A program made the position numbers and the translations under genes. From Neobacillus soli NBRC 102451 (lineage in GTDB: Bacteria > Bacillota > Bacilli > Bacillales > Cytobacillaceae), in the NCBI RefSeq assembly GCF_001591665.1, contig NZ_BCVI01000066.1:1-49006 (forward strand): DNA of 49,006 bases. Direction: 5' to 3'. Positions within the stretch are counted from its first letter, which is position 1. Each line of letters starts with the position of its first letter. A model generated the notes under the pieces. That model did not search any database. It saw nothing but the letters and a program-made list of their open reading frames with translations, and had not been told where the DNA came from. Positions 1 through 6,977 of this stretch are shown here, piece after piece.

Positions 1-24
1 GGGCGCTGGAGCTGGACAATTTTC
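1..24 (+). repeat. Truncated end of a dispersed foldback repeat
   Basis: The first bases (GGGCGCTGGAGCTGGACA) closely match the right-hand end of the foldback element found complete at 16937-17048, whose end reads GGCGCTGCAGCTAGACA. The rest of this copy lies outside the window. It is probably the tail of another member of the same family; a short match alone cannot exclude coincidence. Confidence 0.5.
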
Positions 25-77
25 AAAGTTTAAAACTTATCTATTAATAAAAATCTACTATCCTTTTAACCATTTTG

Positions 78-107
78 GTATAAAGCAATTCAAACTTGTC
101 CATCCTA
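78..107 (+). promoter_or_regulatory. Forespore (sigma-G-like) promoter of rsfA
   Basis: GTATA at 78-82 and CATCCTA at 101-107 are separated by exactly 18 bp. This fits the sigma-G consensus as I recall it (GHATR, 18 bp, CATNHTA) at every position, and the -35 also fits sigma-F. B. subtilis rsfA is a forespore gene, so the site suits the gene downstream. Predicted from sequence only. Confidence 0.55.
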
Positions 108-185
108 TGACTAGAACTTTTAAAAACCCGCACCATTCCTTGGGAGGGTTCCAACGTAAAACTAGAAAAAGGGAGTTGAAAAAAT

Positions 186-959
186 ATGAAAGTTCGTCAA
201 GATGCATGGACAGACGAAAACGACCTGCTTTTGGCCGAGACTGTCCTTCGGCATGTAAGAGAAGGCAGCACCCAGCTGAACGCCTTTGAAGAGGTAGGCG
301 ATAAGCTCAACCGTACCTCGGCCGCGTGTGGCTTCAGATGGAATGCCGTCGTCCGCCACCGCTATGAAAAAGCATTACAATTATCGAAAAAGCAGCGCAA
401 ACAAAGACAACGAGTGTTAGGAAAAGATCAGGGCGGCAAGAAAAAGTTACTTTATAGTCCGCCAGAAACTGCTTCTGAAGAATTTGAAAGTGTACCCATG
501 CAAGTGGAAATGCCGGTGGACTCTATGGTTGAAATGCCAGATTTGACCGTTGAAATGGCCGCGGAATCCTATGTAAAACCAACAGCGCCAGCACCAGTTC
601 CAACCCAAGTAAGCACGCCAGCACCGGTCTACAGACAAACCGCCGCTGGGGGAATGTCGCTTGATTCCGTCATTACTTACTTGCAAAACTTTCATCATGC
701 CAATCTGCAAAATGAAGCATTAAAAAGTGAGAATGAAAGATTAAAAAGAGAATTGGCTGATGTAAAACGGCAAAATGAAGAAATGAGCGCGAAAATTGCC
801 GGTCTCGAGCAGAATTCTGAGACCATTCAAGAAGATTATGAAACCCTAATGAAAATTATGAACCGCGCCCGCAAGCTCGTTTTATTTGAAGAAGAAGAAA
901 GACCAGCGACTAAATTCAAAATGGACCGTAACGGGAACTTAGAGAAGGTAGCAGAATAA
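186..959 (+). CDS. rsfA: RsfA family prespore-specific transcription factor
   Basis: A 257-residue regulator. Residues about 5-60 form a Myb/SANT-like DNA-binding domain (WTDEND, then a FRWNAVVR segment) typical of the RsfA/YlbO family. A basic stretch with many Lys/Arg/Gln follows, then a Pro/Ala/Val-rich linker (about 130-150) and a C-terminal coiled coil (about 165-220, heptad-like ENERLKRELADVKRQNEE). In B. subtilis RsfA fine-tunes sigma-F-dependent genes in the forespore. The ATG at 186 has GGGAG ten bases upstream. A sigma-G-like promoter lies about 80 bp upstream and a terminator hairpin follows the stop. Its neighbours lipL, pta and hemQ are the same as in B. subtilis. Confidence 0.9.
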   Translation: MKVRQDAWTDENDLLLAETVLRHVREGSTQLNAFEEVGDKLNRTSAACGFRWNAVVRHRYEKALQLSKKQRKQRQRVLGKDQGGKKKLLYSPPETASEEFESVPMQVEMPVDSMVEMPDLTVEMAAESYVKPTAPAPVPTQVSTPAPVYRQTAAGGMSLDSVITYLQNFHHANLQNEALKSENERLKRELADVKRQNEEMSAKIAGLEQNSETIQEDYETLMKIMNRARKLVLFEEEERPATKFKMDRNGNLEKVAE

Positions 960-1001
960 TCGTTTCAAGGGAGAAGAGAAGTAGCGCAACATCTCATAGA
1001 A

Positions 1002-1041
1002 AAAAGGCCGTAAATCCACTTAATTGGGTTTACGGCCTTTT
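1002..1041. terminator. Bidirectional rho-independent terminator between rsfA and lipL
   Basis: AAAAGGCCGTAAA pairs with TTTACGGCCTTTT around a small loop, with A-runs on the left and T-runs on the right. It can therefore end transcripts from both convergent genes. The right arm reaches the stop codon of lipL. Confidence 0.85.
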
Positions 1042-1870
1042 ACATGGCGGCAATTTTTTCATTGCGGTCAATGACCCGTTGATAATAACCGGGAAATAAC
1101 GCAAGCTCAAAGTCATTTAATTGCCCCGCAGCTATAAAGTCACTATTCGCTTTTAACTGGTTTAATAGACGCAGCATCACATCGGTGATGGTTAAATTCA
1201 CCCCCAGCAATTCCGAGAGTGAGGCCATGACCCCAGTGACAATTTCCGGGTAAGCAAATTTAGTTGGTTCTGCTTGTTTGGCCATCTCATAAAATTGCTT
1301 CACAAGTTCCGCCCGTTGTTTGCCGCTCCCATTCACACAAAGATAAATCTGGACAGCAACCCCCTTTTTGAGACGGCGCTGCGAGATGCCCGCAAACTTT
1401 TTCTCATTAATACTAAGGTCGTAGCTTCCCGGGCAATACGAGCCCACAATCTCTTTTGCCTCAATCGATTGATTGAAATCAGCAAACATATGTTGAATGA
1501 GCTGCCACATCGCCTCATAGCCGCGATTGATATCAATCCCTTTTTCCGCTTCTGGAAAAATTAACGAGATATTGAGGACCCCTTCATCAAGGACGACCGC
1601 TAACCCGCCGGAATTCCGGACAATCGCCTGAAAGCCCTGTTCTTTTAAAAATTGAATCCCTTCCGCTAAAAACGGCAATTTTGTATCTTGGATTCCTAAC
1701 ACAATCGTATTGTGATGGACCCATGTTCGTGCTGTCGCCGGTGCCTCACCCGCTCCGACAGAAGCACATAAGGTATCATCGGTTCCAAATGATTGCAGCG
1801 CCTGAAAATGGATGCCGACCGCGGACTGATCGATGATCCGCCATTCGGATTGATGCAGTAAATCTTCCAT
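1040..1870 (-). CDS. lipL: Octanoyl-[GcvH]:protein N-octanoyltransferase
   Basis: A 276-residue enzyme of the BPL/LplA/LipB fold. It moves an octanoyl group from the glycine-cleavage protein GcvH to the E2 subunits of 2-oxoacid dehydrogenases, the relay route of lipoate assembly in Bacillus. The catalytic cysteine is Cys146 in VGSYCPGSYDLS, and the conserved lysine is Lys158 in KKFAG, 12 residues later as in B. subtilis LipL. RNSGGLAVV near residue 85 is the usual substrate-site loop. Length and position between rsfA and pta match the B. subtilis gene formerly called ywfL. It is convergent with rsfA and lies downstream of pta on the same strand, separated by the tandem array at 1965-2069. Confidence 0.93.
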   Translation of the reverse strand: MEDLLHQSEWRIIDQSAVGIHFQALQSFGTDDTLCASVGAGEAPATARTWVHHNTIVLGIQDTKLPFLAEGIQFLKEQGFQAIVRNSGGLAVVLDEGVLNISLIFPEAEKGIDINRGYEAMWQLIQHMFADFNQSIEAKEIVGSYCPGSYDLSINEKKFAGISQRRLKKGVAVQIYLCVNGSGKQRAELVKQFYEMAKQAEPTKFAYPEIVTGVMASLSELLGVNLTITDVMLRLLNQLKANSDFIAAGQLNDFELALFPGYYQRVIDRNEKIAAM

Positions 1871-1964
1871 TTGAGTGACTCCTTACTAAGTTGATAGGCT
1901 TATTTTAACAAACCAGCGGGTGTCTTGTCCTAAAATCTAACCTTTATTTTTCCATAAAATGTCT

Positions 1965-2069
1965 AAATAAACAAAACCCCTCGAAAAATATACAAAAGGG
2001 CGGCAAAAATAAACAAAACCCCTTTAAAAATAGACAAAACTCCCCCAAAAATAAACAAAACAAAATGAC
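1965..2069. repeat. Intergenic tandem array A, five 21-bp units
   Basis: Five copies of a core AAATANACAAAA start at 1965, 1986, 2007, 2028 and 2049, exactly 21 bp apart. About nine variable bases separate the cores (CCCCTCGAA, GGGCGGCAA and so on). The array sits between the pta stop (2128) and the lipL start (1870), nearer the 3' side of pta. No gene is visible in this gap. Two other arrays in this window share the period but not the core. Confidence 0.85.
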
Positions 2070-2127
2070 ATCTTAAAAACCCGCCAAAAAAGAGCCAGCC
2101 CAACCCCGGACCAGCCCCTAAACTTCA

Positions 2128-3099
2128 TTATAATCCCTGCGCCGCCGTGATTAAAGCGAGCTTGTACACATCTTCTTCATTACAGCCGCGCGAAAGATCG
2201 TTTACCGGTGCATTTAAGCCTTGTAATATCGGTCCAACCGCTTCAAATCCGCCTAAACGCTGGGCAATTTTATAACCGATGTTGCCTGCTTCAAGGCTCG
2301 GGAAGATGAACACATTCGCATCCCCCTGGAGCGGCGAATCCGGTGCCTTACTTTTTGCCACAGACGGCACGAACGCGGCATCGAACTGAAATTCTCCGTC
2401 CAGCACAAGCGACGCATCACGACGTTTCGCCTCAACCACCGCTGCCGCCACTCGTTCCGTTTCCTCTGACTTTGCCGAACCCTTCGTTGAAAAGCTCAGC
2501 ATTGCAATCCTCGGCTCGATATCAAACATCGCAGCCGTCTTGGCACTTTCCACCGCAATTTCCGCTAAATCCATGCTGGCAGGAGCAATATTAATCGCAC
2601 AATCGGCGAATACATATTTTTCTTCGTCACGAACCATGATAAACACACCGGACGTTTTCTTGACGCCTGCCTTTGTTTTAATAATCTGCAAGGCCGGGCG
2701 AACCGTATCCGCAGTTGAATGGGCGGCACCGCTCACCAAACCGTGTGCTTTATTTAAATACACAAGCATCGTGCCAAAGTAGTTTCCATCCAGCAAAATC
2801 TTCCGTGCATCCTCTTCGGTCGCCTTCCCTTTGCGGCGTTCAACAAACGCTGTTACCAGCTCGTCCATGCCCGCATAACTCGCTGGGTCATAAATTTCCG
2901 CATCCTCCAGTGAAACGCCAGCCTCAGCCGCTTTTGCCTGAACCTGTTCGATGCTGCCAATCAAAATCGGCGTGATTAGTTTTTCCGCAGCCAGCCGGCC
3001 AGCCGCTCTGATAATCCGCTCATCTAAGCCCTCTGGAAAAACAATCTTCAACTCACGTCCGGAAACCTTTTGTTTTAATCCTTCAAATAAATCACTCAC
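2128..3099 (-). CDS. pta: Phosphate acetyltransferase
   Basis: A 323-residue short-form phosphotransacetylase that interconverts acetyl-CoA and acetyl phosphate in the Pta-AckA overflow pathway, in the cytoplasm. Family hallmarks visible are KIVFPEGLDERIIRAAG at the N-terminus, GLVSGAAHSTADTVRPALQIIKT in the middle, and PDSPLQGD with NVFIFPSLEAGNIGYK in the C-terminal half. Length and gene order (lipL-pta-hemQ) agree with B. subtilis. A sigma-A promoter and an upstream CcpA cre box (separate entries) suggest activation when sugar is in excess, as in B. subtilis. Confidence 0.96.
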   Translation of the reverse strand: MSDLFEGLKQKVSGRELKIVFPEGLDERIIRAAGRLAAEKLITPILIGSIEQVQAKAAEAGVSLEDAEIYDPASYAGMDELVTAFVERRKGKATEEDARKILLDGNYFGTMLVYLNKAHGLVSGAAHSTADTVRPALQIIKTKAGVKKTSGVFIMVRDEEKYVFADCAINIAPASMDLAEIAVESAKTAAMFDIEPRIAMLSFSTKGSAKSEETERVAAAVVEAKRRDASLVLDGEFQFDAAFVPSVAKSKAPDSPLQGDANVFIFPSLEAGNIGYKIAQRLGGFEAVGPILQGLNAPVNDLSRGCNEEDVYKLALITAAQGL

Positions 3100-3132
3100 A
3101 ACGAATCCTCCCTAAAAGAAACTTCCTCTTCA

Positions 3133-3160
3133 AGCATACTTTACCAAGGTAAAATATCAA
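3133..3160 (-). promoter_or_regulatory. Sigma-A promoter of pta
   Basis: Read on the minus strand, TTGATA (3160-3155) and TATGCT (3138-3133) are separated by 16 bp. This is a good housekeeping promoter about 35-60 bp upstream of the pta start codon. The predicted transcription start is near 3126. Confidence 0.65.
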
Positions 3161-3174
3161 GCGAAGTCCATCAC

Positions 3175-3188
3175 AGATAACGTTTTCA
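3175..3188 (-). promoter_or_regulatory. CcpA cre box upstream of pta
   Basis: The minus strand reads TGAAAACGTTATCT, which fits the cre consensus TGWAARCGYTWNCW at all 14 positions. Its centre is about 55 bp upstream of the predicted pta start, the placement expected for CcpA activation rather than repression. B. subtilis pta is a known CcpA-activated gene. Confidence 0.75.
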
Positions 3189-3356
3189 TCCCAATGTTTC
3201 TTTTTTCAAAAAATTACACGCTTGGCTTTACTATTCTCTTTTCCCTATAAAAATATCCGCAAACCAACATTCAAGCGTTTTATTCACGCGTCACTTGGTC
3301 AAACTATGTTATAGTTAAGATGGTATAAACACGATTATTATTTAGGAGTGATTATA

Positions 3357-4100
3357 ATGAGTGAAGCCGCACAAACGCTCGAAGGCTGGTATTGCCTGCA
3401 TGATTTCCGGACGATGGATTGGACAACTTGGAAAATGGTTTCTAGCGATGAACGCCAGGCCGCTATCCACGAGTTTTTAAGTTTGCTTGAAAAGTGGAAT
3501 ACTGCCCAGGAACGTAATGAAGGCAGCCACGCTTTATATACAATTGTTGGCCAAAAGGCTGACTTTATGATGATGATCCTACGCCCGACGATGGAAGAGC
3601 TAAACGAAATTGAAACGGAATTCAACAAAACAAAATTAGCAGAATTCACAGTTCCGGCTTCTTCCTATGTATCGGTCGTCGAGCTCAGCAACTACCTGCC
3701 TGCAGATGAAGACCCATACCAAAATCCGCAAATCCTTGCGCGCCTATATCCGACGCTGCCAAAGACAAAGCATGTTTGTTTCTATCCAATGGATAAGCGC
3801 CGTCAAGGAACGGACAACTGGTATATGCTCCCGATGGAAGAGCGTCGCACAATGATGCGCAGCCACGGCATGATTGGGCGTACATATGCAGGGAAAGTGA
3901 AACAAATCATTACCGGCTCCGTTGGCTTTGACGATTATGAATGGGGTGTCACCTTGTTTGCAGAGGATGCGCTTCAATTTAAGAAGTTAATCTATGAAAT
4001 GCGCTTTGATGAAGTAAGTGCCCGTTACGGCGAATTCGGGGCCTTCTTCGTTGGTAATCTGTTAGAAGAAGAACGAGTTTCCGGCTTCTTACACGTTTAA
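3357..4100 (+). CDS. hemQ: Coproheme decarboxylase
   Basis: A 247-residue chlorite-dismutase-fold enzyme that catalyses the last step of the coproporphyrin haem pathway of Gram-positives, the oxidative decarboxylation of coproheme to haem b. The reactive tyrosine is Tyr143 with Lys147 in the YPMDK segment, and the proximal haem ligand is His170 in MMRSHG, 27 residues after the tyrosine as in characterised HemQ. The ATG at 3357 is preferred over an upstream in-frame GTG at 3348 because GGAG lies eight bases before it. It is divergent from pta and has its own terminator. It is one of the core genes whose order matches B. subtilis (ywfI). Confidence 0.95.
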   Translation: MSEAAQTLEGWYCLHDFRTMDWTTWKMVSSDERQAAIHEFLSLLEKWNTAQERNEGSHALYTIVGQKADFMMMILRPTMEELNEIETEFNKTKLAEFTVPASSYVSVVELSNYLPADEDPYQNPQILARLYPTLPKTKHVCFYPMDKRRQGTDNWYMLPMEERRTMMRSHGMIGRTYAGKVKQIITGSVGFDDYEWGVTLFAEDALQFKKLIYEMRFDEVSARYGEFGAFFVGNLLEEERVSGFLHV

Positions 4101-4112
4101 TCCTTTTCTTTT

Positions 4113-4147
4113 AAAAAGTTCCTAGCAACCGCTGGGGACTTTTTTTG
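4113..4147 (+). terminator. Rho-independent terminator of hemQ
   Basis: AAAAAGTTCCTAGC pairs with GCTGGGGACTTTTT (with G-T wobbles) and runs into seven T residues, 13 bp after the hemQ stop. Confidence 0.8.
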
Positions 4148-4169
4148 CTGTTTCTTCCCAGTAAACAAG

Positions 4170-4198
4170 TCATATTTCCCCCCTCCCGCTCATACTAT
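4170..4198 (+). promoter_or_regulatory. Sigma-E (mother-cell) promoter of gerQ
   Basis: TCATATT at 4170-4176 and CATACTAT at 4191-4198 are 14 bp apart. This matches the sigma-E consensus (KMATATT, 14-15 bp, CATACAHT) with one mismatch. B. subtilis gerQ is a mother-cell gene, which agrees. The predicted transcript starts near 4205 and has a leader of about 125 nt. Confidence 0.7.
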
Positions 4199-4285
4199 TT
4201 AAACAGCGAGTCTAAGAAGAAGCTCCACCTAATCTCAGAACCTTTCCAACTGAAACCAATTTGAGATGAAAGGAGTATGAATAGC

Positions 4286-4333
4286 ATGTTGGGCCACTCG
4301 TTTTATTCAATTTTAGGAGGGAAAAAGAAATGA
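4286..4333 (+). CDS. Possible 15-codon leader ORF coupled to gerQ
   Basis: ATG at 4286 opens a frame encoding MLGHSFYSILGGKKK whose TGA overlaps the gerQ ATG (ATGA). An AGGAG lies ten bases upstream; an earlier in-frame ATG at 4277 is too close to it. The gerQ ribosome site (TAGGAGGG) lies inside this frame. It could be a translated leader that couples to gerQ or a chance frame; no family is recognised. Confidence 0.3.
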   Translation: MLGHSFYSILGGKKK

Positions 4334-4800
4334 CTCAATATTACAATCCACAAGGATTTCAGCCTTATACCGGTGCAACTGGACAACAGGGCGCACAGCC
4401 GATTGCAGGCGGTGGGCAAGGGTTTATGCCTACACAAGGATTCCCGCAATTCCCGCCAGCTGGAGCAGGGTCCATGCCTGCGATGCCGCCAACTGGGGCC
4501 GGGCAGGTACCAGGCATGCTGCCGATTGAGCAGTCGTACATTGAAAATATTCTACGCCTAAACAAAGGGAAACTTGTTCACGTTTTTGCCACGTTTGAAG
4601 GCAATACGGCATGGAATGCCAAGGAGTTTACAGGAATTATTGAAGCAGCCGGACGAGACCACGTCATCTTAAGCGATCCGCAAAAAGGTACACGGTATCT
4701 CATTCCGATGGTGGCCGTCGACTACATTACCTTCGCGGAAGAAATCGAATATGACCTACCATTTGGCGGCGTGCAATTGGGTACTTACCCGCCAAGGTAA
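4330..4800 (+). CDS. gerQ: Spore coat protein GerQ
   Basis: A 156-residue spore coat protein. The first 65 residues are low-complexity and rich in Gln, Gly, Pro and Phe (repeats such as GAGSMPAMPPTGAG). The conserved GerQ domain follows (about 66-156: IEQSYIENILRLNKGK through YITFAEEIEYDLPFGG). In B. subtilis GerQ is made in the mother cell, is cross-linked by transglutaminase Tgl, and is needed to localise the cortex-lytic enzyme CwlJ for germination. The start has TAGGAGGG nine bases upstream. A sigma-E promoter lies upstream and a terminator just downstream. The gene corresponds to ywdL, next to ywdK and ywdI. Confidence 0.93.
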   Translation: MTQYYNPQGFQPYTGATGQQGAQPIAGGGQGFMPTQGFPQFPPAGAGSMPAMPPTGAGQVPGMLPIEQSYIENILRLNKGKLVHVFATFEGNTAWNAKEFTGIIEAAGRDHVILSDPQKGTRYLIPMVAVDYITFAEEIEYDLPFGGVQLGTYPPR

Positions 4801-4809
4801 CCTATTAGA

Positions 4810-4847
4810 AAAGGCATTGGGATTCGCCCCAATGCCTTTCTTTTTTT
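4810..4847 (+). terminator. Rho-independent terminator of gerQ
   Basis: AAAGGCATTGGG pairs with CCCCAATGCCTTT across a five-base loop, followed by CTTTTTTT. It reaches the stop codon of the convergent gene ywdK and may also help to end that transcript. Confidence 0.85.
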
Positions 4848-5217
4848 AAAAATTCTTCACTGCACCAACGATCATTAAAACCCATGCGGCTAAAAAGCAA
4901 ACGCCGCCAAGCGGTGTGATGGCACCCAAGACGCCAACCTTCGTCAAACTCAACAGGTACAGGCTGCCGCTGAACAAAATAATCCCCGCCAGCATTAACC
5001 AGCCAGACCAGCTAAATAACGAGCTTGCCCCGACTTTACCGAGAAGAAGGCCGATAATTAAAATCCCGGTGGCATGAAACATTTGATAAGTAACACCCGT
5101 TTTCCAAATCTCTAAATAATGGGCATCAAGTCTATCCTTCAACCCATGTGCACCAAAGGCCCCAAGCGCAACAGCCACAAAGGCATTGATCGCACCAACG
5201 ATAATAAAAGCTTTCAT
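4846..5217 (-). CDS. ywdK: DUF423 family membrane protein YwdK
   Basis: A 123-residue integral membrane protein of the DUF423/YgdD family with about four hydrophobic segments. The N-terminus MKAFIIVGAINAFVAVALG and the motif GAFGAHGLK are typical of the family. No biochemical function is known to me. The ATG is preceded by AAGGAGGGG. It lies 18 bp downstream of ywdI on the same strand, so the two genes are probably co-transcribed, as their B. subtilis counterparts are adjacent. Confidence 0.88.
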   Translation of the reverse strand: MKAFIIVGAINAFVAVALGAFGAHGLKDRLDAHYLEIWKTGVTYQMFHATGILIIGLLLGKVGASSLFSWSGWLMLAGIILFSGSLYLLSLTKVGVLGAITPLGGVCFLAAWVLMIVGAVKNF

Positions 5218-5235
5218 ATTTTTCCCCTCCTTTTT

Positions 5236-5535
5236 TTAAAAATCAAGCAACGAATCTCCATTTGCTTCATCATCCATTTCTAACTTTTTCGGCTGCTGTA
5301 TTGAACCCGGCTGCTGAAAAATCTGCTGATTAATTGCAGGCTGCTGACCTATCATAGGCGGTGGATTGAATACCACTGCTTCACTTTTTGGTGCCGTCTT
5401 TTCGTCAAGAATCAATTCGGATAATATTTTAATAGAGTAAACCTTTTCCCGCAAGCTTTCTTGCTTCGTGCTGCTTTGTGCCAGCTTCAATTCTTCCTCT
5501 ATTTTCGCCAGTAGTTTTTGGACAGATATATTCAC
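5236..5535 (-). CDS. ywdI: YwdI family protein of unknown function
   Basis: About 99 residues starting MNISVQKLLAKIEEEL. The N-terminal half is predicted helical and charged (LLAKIEEELKLAQ, SLREKVYSIKILSELIL), and the C-terminal half is rich in Pro and Gln, ending DDEANGDSLLDF. The GTG at 5535 is chosen over an in-frame ATG at 5568 because GAGG lies eight bases before it; the longer frame has no ribosome site. The identity rests mainly on position beside ywdK and gerQ and on similar size and composition. The function is not known. Confidence 0.7.
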   Translation of the reverse strand: MNISVQKLLAKIEEELKLAQSSTKQESLREKVYSIKILSELILDEKTAPKSEAVVFNPPPMIGQQPAINQQIFQQPGSIQQPKKLEMDDEANGDSLLDF

Positions 5536-5616
5536 ATTTGACACCTCTAAATTAAGTCTCGCTTCCATTCTACATGAGTATCGTCTATTTTACGAAAAAT
5601 TAGACCCTACTCGAGG

Positions 5617-5646
5617 TTCGACATGTTCCACGTGAAACATGTCGAA
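5617..5646. promoter_or_regulatory. parS: parS site for Spo0J/ParB
   Basis: TGTTCCACGTGAAACA at 5624-5639 is the textbook 16-bp parS sequence of B. subtilis, with no mismatch. It lies inside a longer 30-bp palindrome (TTCGACATG on the left, CATGTCGAA on the right) with a single mismatched pair. It falls in the gap between ywdI and moeB. Spo0J is expected to load here and spread, helping SMC loading and origin segregation. Such sites cluster on origin-proximal DNA, so this window probably lies in that part of the chromosome. Confidence 0.92.
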
Positions 5647-5659
5647 GCTTGGAATACAA

Positions 5660-5686
5660 AAACCCGCACCACCCCTGGTACAGGTT
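5660..5686 (-). terminator. Probable terminator of the moa/moe operon after moeB
   Basis: Read on the minus strand, AACC-tgt-ACCA-gggg-TGGT-gcg-GGTT folds into a hairpin with a symmetrical internal loop and is followed by TTTTTG. It lies ten bases past the moeB stop. Confidence 0.55.
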
Positions 5687-5695
5687 CGTATATTC

Positions 5696-6715
5696 TTATC
5701 CTAATATCCGCTGATAAATGGATTTGGCATGAGTTAAATCCTTTGTCCCATGAATAAGGGCACGGCCGTCTTGAAAAATAACCATCCGCTCAGCTTCCAT
5801 TTCAACCGACAATAAATAGGGATTGCCTTTTACGGCGTATCCGAGTGAACTAAGCTGCCCCGCAAGCCGCTCTAGTGATATCTTACCTGCAGCAGACGGG
5901 CGAATCTGCACCGTATCGCGGCCGCACAGCACCGTTGTTTTCGTCATATTTTCATGATCAAGATAAGGATAGGTCCGCTCCTCACCGCAGGATAAGCAGC
6001 CGGCAAACTTCGCCTTTGACATCTTTAAGCTAGTATATTGGTTTCTCCATAAATCAAAGCTGACGAACGAGGTCCGAACCGCCTCCCAATCCTCGGCTAA
6101 CATCTTTAGCGCTTCCGCCGTTTGATGGGCAATGACCATTTGCACGGTCGGAGAGATAATGCCGCCTGTGTCACAGGTCATCCCCTGCAGTGGAATCGCC
6201 CGCAGCAAGCAATTTAAGCATGGCGTTTTTCCCGGAATGATTGAAAACGTCATCCCGAAGCTTCCGACACAGGCCCCGTAAATCCAGGGAAGATTGTATT
6301 TCTGCGCTACATCATTCATTGCCATCCGCGTTTCAAAATTATCTGTCGCATCGATCATCACATCCACACCGGCTGCTAGCTCTTCCAGCAATTCAGGGGT
6401 TGCATCACCAATGATTGCGCGCACTTCCACATCCGAATTAATCGCTCGCAGGCGTTTTTCCGCTGCCGCTGCCTTCGGAAGCTTCTCAACAACATCCTCT
6501 TCCGTATAGAGCTGCTGGCGCTGCAGATTGCTGGCTTCGACGTAATCACGGTCAATAATCGTGATTTTGCCAACACCAGCCCGGGCCAGAATTTCGGAGC
6601 TCCCCGAGCCGAGAGCCCCGGCGCCAATGATGAGTACATGTTTGCTGCTAATTTTTGCTTGTCCTTCTTTGCCAATCCCCGGGAAAAGAATCTGTCTTGA
6701 ATATCGTTCGTTCAT
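5696..6715 (-). CDS. moeB: MoeB/ThiF-type sulfur-carrier adenylyltransferase
   Basis: A 339-residue E1-like enzyme. It adenylates the C-terminal Gly-Gly of the small sulfur carrier MoaD so that sulfur can be loaded for molybdopterin synthesis. Visible features are the ATP-binding GAGALGSGSSEILARAG (about 31-47), the DR...NLQRQ segment, the conserved cysteine in GMTCDTGGIISP, and two CxxC pairs (CLNC and CLSC) for structural zinc. After about residue 250 there is a short extra C-terminal region. It is the last gene of the cofactor block. Its partner moaD lies 262 bp upstream, beyond the array at 6862-6966. GAGGTGG precedes the ATG. ThiF activity on ThiS cannot be excluded, but context favours MoeB. 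Confidence 0.9.
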   Translation of the reverse strand: MNERYSRQILFPGIGKEGQAKISSKHVLIIGAGALGSGSSEILARAGVGKITIIDRDYVEASNLQRQQLYTEEDVVEKLPKAAAAEKRLRAINSDVEVRAIIGDATPELLEELAAGVDVMIDATDNFETRMAMNDVAQKYNLPWIYGACVGSFGMTFSIIPGKTPCLNCLLRAIPLQGMTCDTGGIISPTVQMVIAHQTAEALKMLAEDWEAVRTSFVSFDLWRNQYTSLKMSKAKFAGCLSCGEERTYPYLDHENMTKTTVLCGRDTVQIRPSAAGKISLERLAGQLSSLGYAVKGNPYLLSVEMEAERMVIFQDGRALIHGTKDLTHAKSIYQRILG

Positions 6716-6734
6716 ATTTTTTCCACCTCGCTAA

Positions 6735-6757
6735 TGGAAAACTCGCCAAATGGCGAG
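6735..6757 (-). terminator. Hairpin with T-run just before moeB (terminator or attenuator)
   Basis: On the minus strand CTCGCC-ATTT-GGCGAG is followed by TTTTCC, only about 20 nt before the moeB start. The arm CTCGC can also pair with the GCGAG that overlaps the moeB ribosome site, giving two exclusive folds. It may trim transcription after moaD or control moeB expression; both are inferences. Confidence 0.4.
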
Positions 6758-6861
6758 CTTTTGGGTGTAAATTAAGGGGCAGCAAGCCCGAATCTTATAA
6801 AAATCTCTAAATTTGCTGTTTTGTTCCCTTTTATGGAGCTGCTTATCAGGGAAAGTACCTG

Positions 6862-6966
6862 TTTACTCGCGAATTCCGCATGTTTACTCGCGGATTATTC
6901 CCTTTTACTCGCGAATTTTTATACTTTACTCGCGAATTCTGGCCTTTTACTCGCGAATCCACTAAT
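6862..6966. repeat. Intergenic tandem array B, five 21-bp units
   Basis: The core TTTACTCGCGAAT begins at 6862, 6883, 6904, 6925 and 6946, an exact 21-bp period with about eight variable bases between cores. One copy has GGAT in place of GAAT. The array starts 11 bp after the moaD stop and leaves 146 bp to moeB. Frames through it give repetitive peptides (LLANS or FTRE repeats) that I do not regard as proteins. Confidence 0.88.
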
Positions 6967-6977
6967 CCCAACAAGAT

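Noticed and set aside
121..151. Attenuator hairpin in the rsfA leader
   Set aside because: AACCC and GGGTT can pair, but the inner part does not, and the T-run is on the minus strand only; it resembles the moeB terminator sequence by 14 bases and may be a degenerate copy without function here.
6670..6690. Noc-binding site around CCCGGG (also near 1410 and 24325)
   Set aside because: Matches to ATTTCCCGGGAAAT are 10-11 of 14 and all lie inside conserved coding regions, so they are explained by codons.
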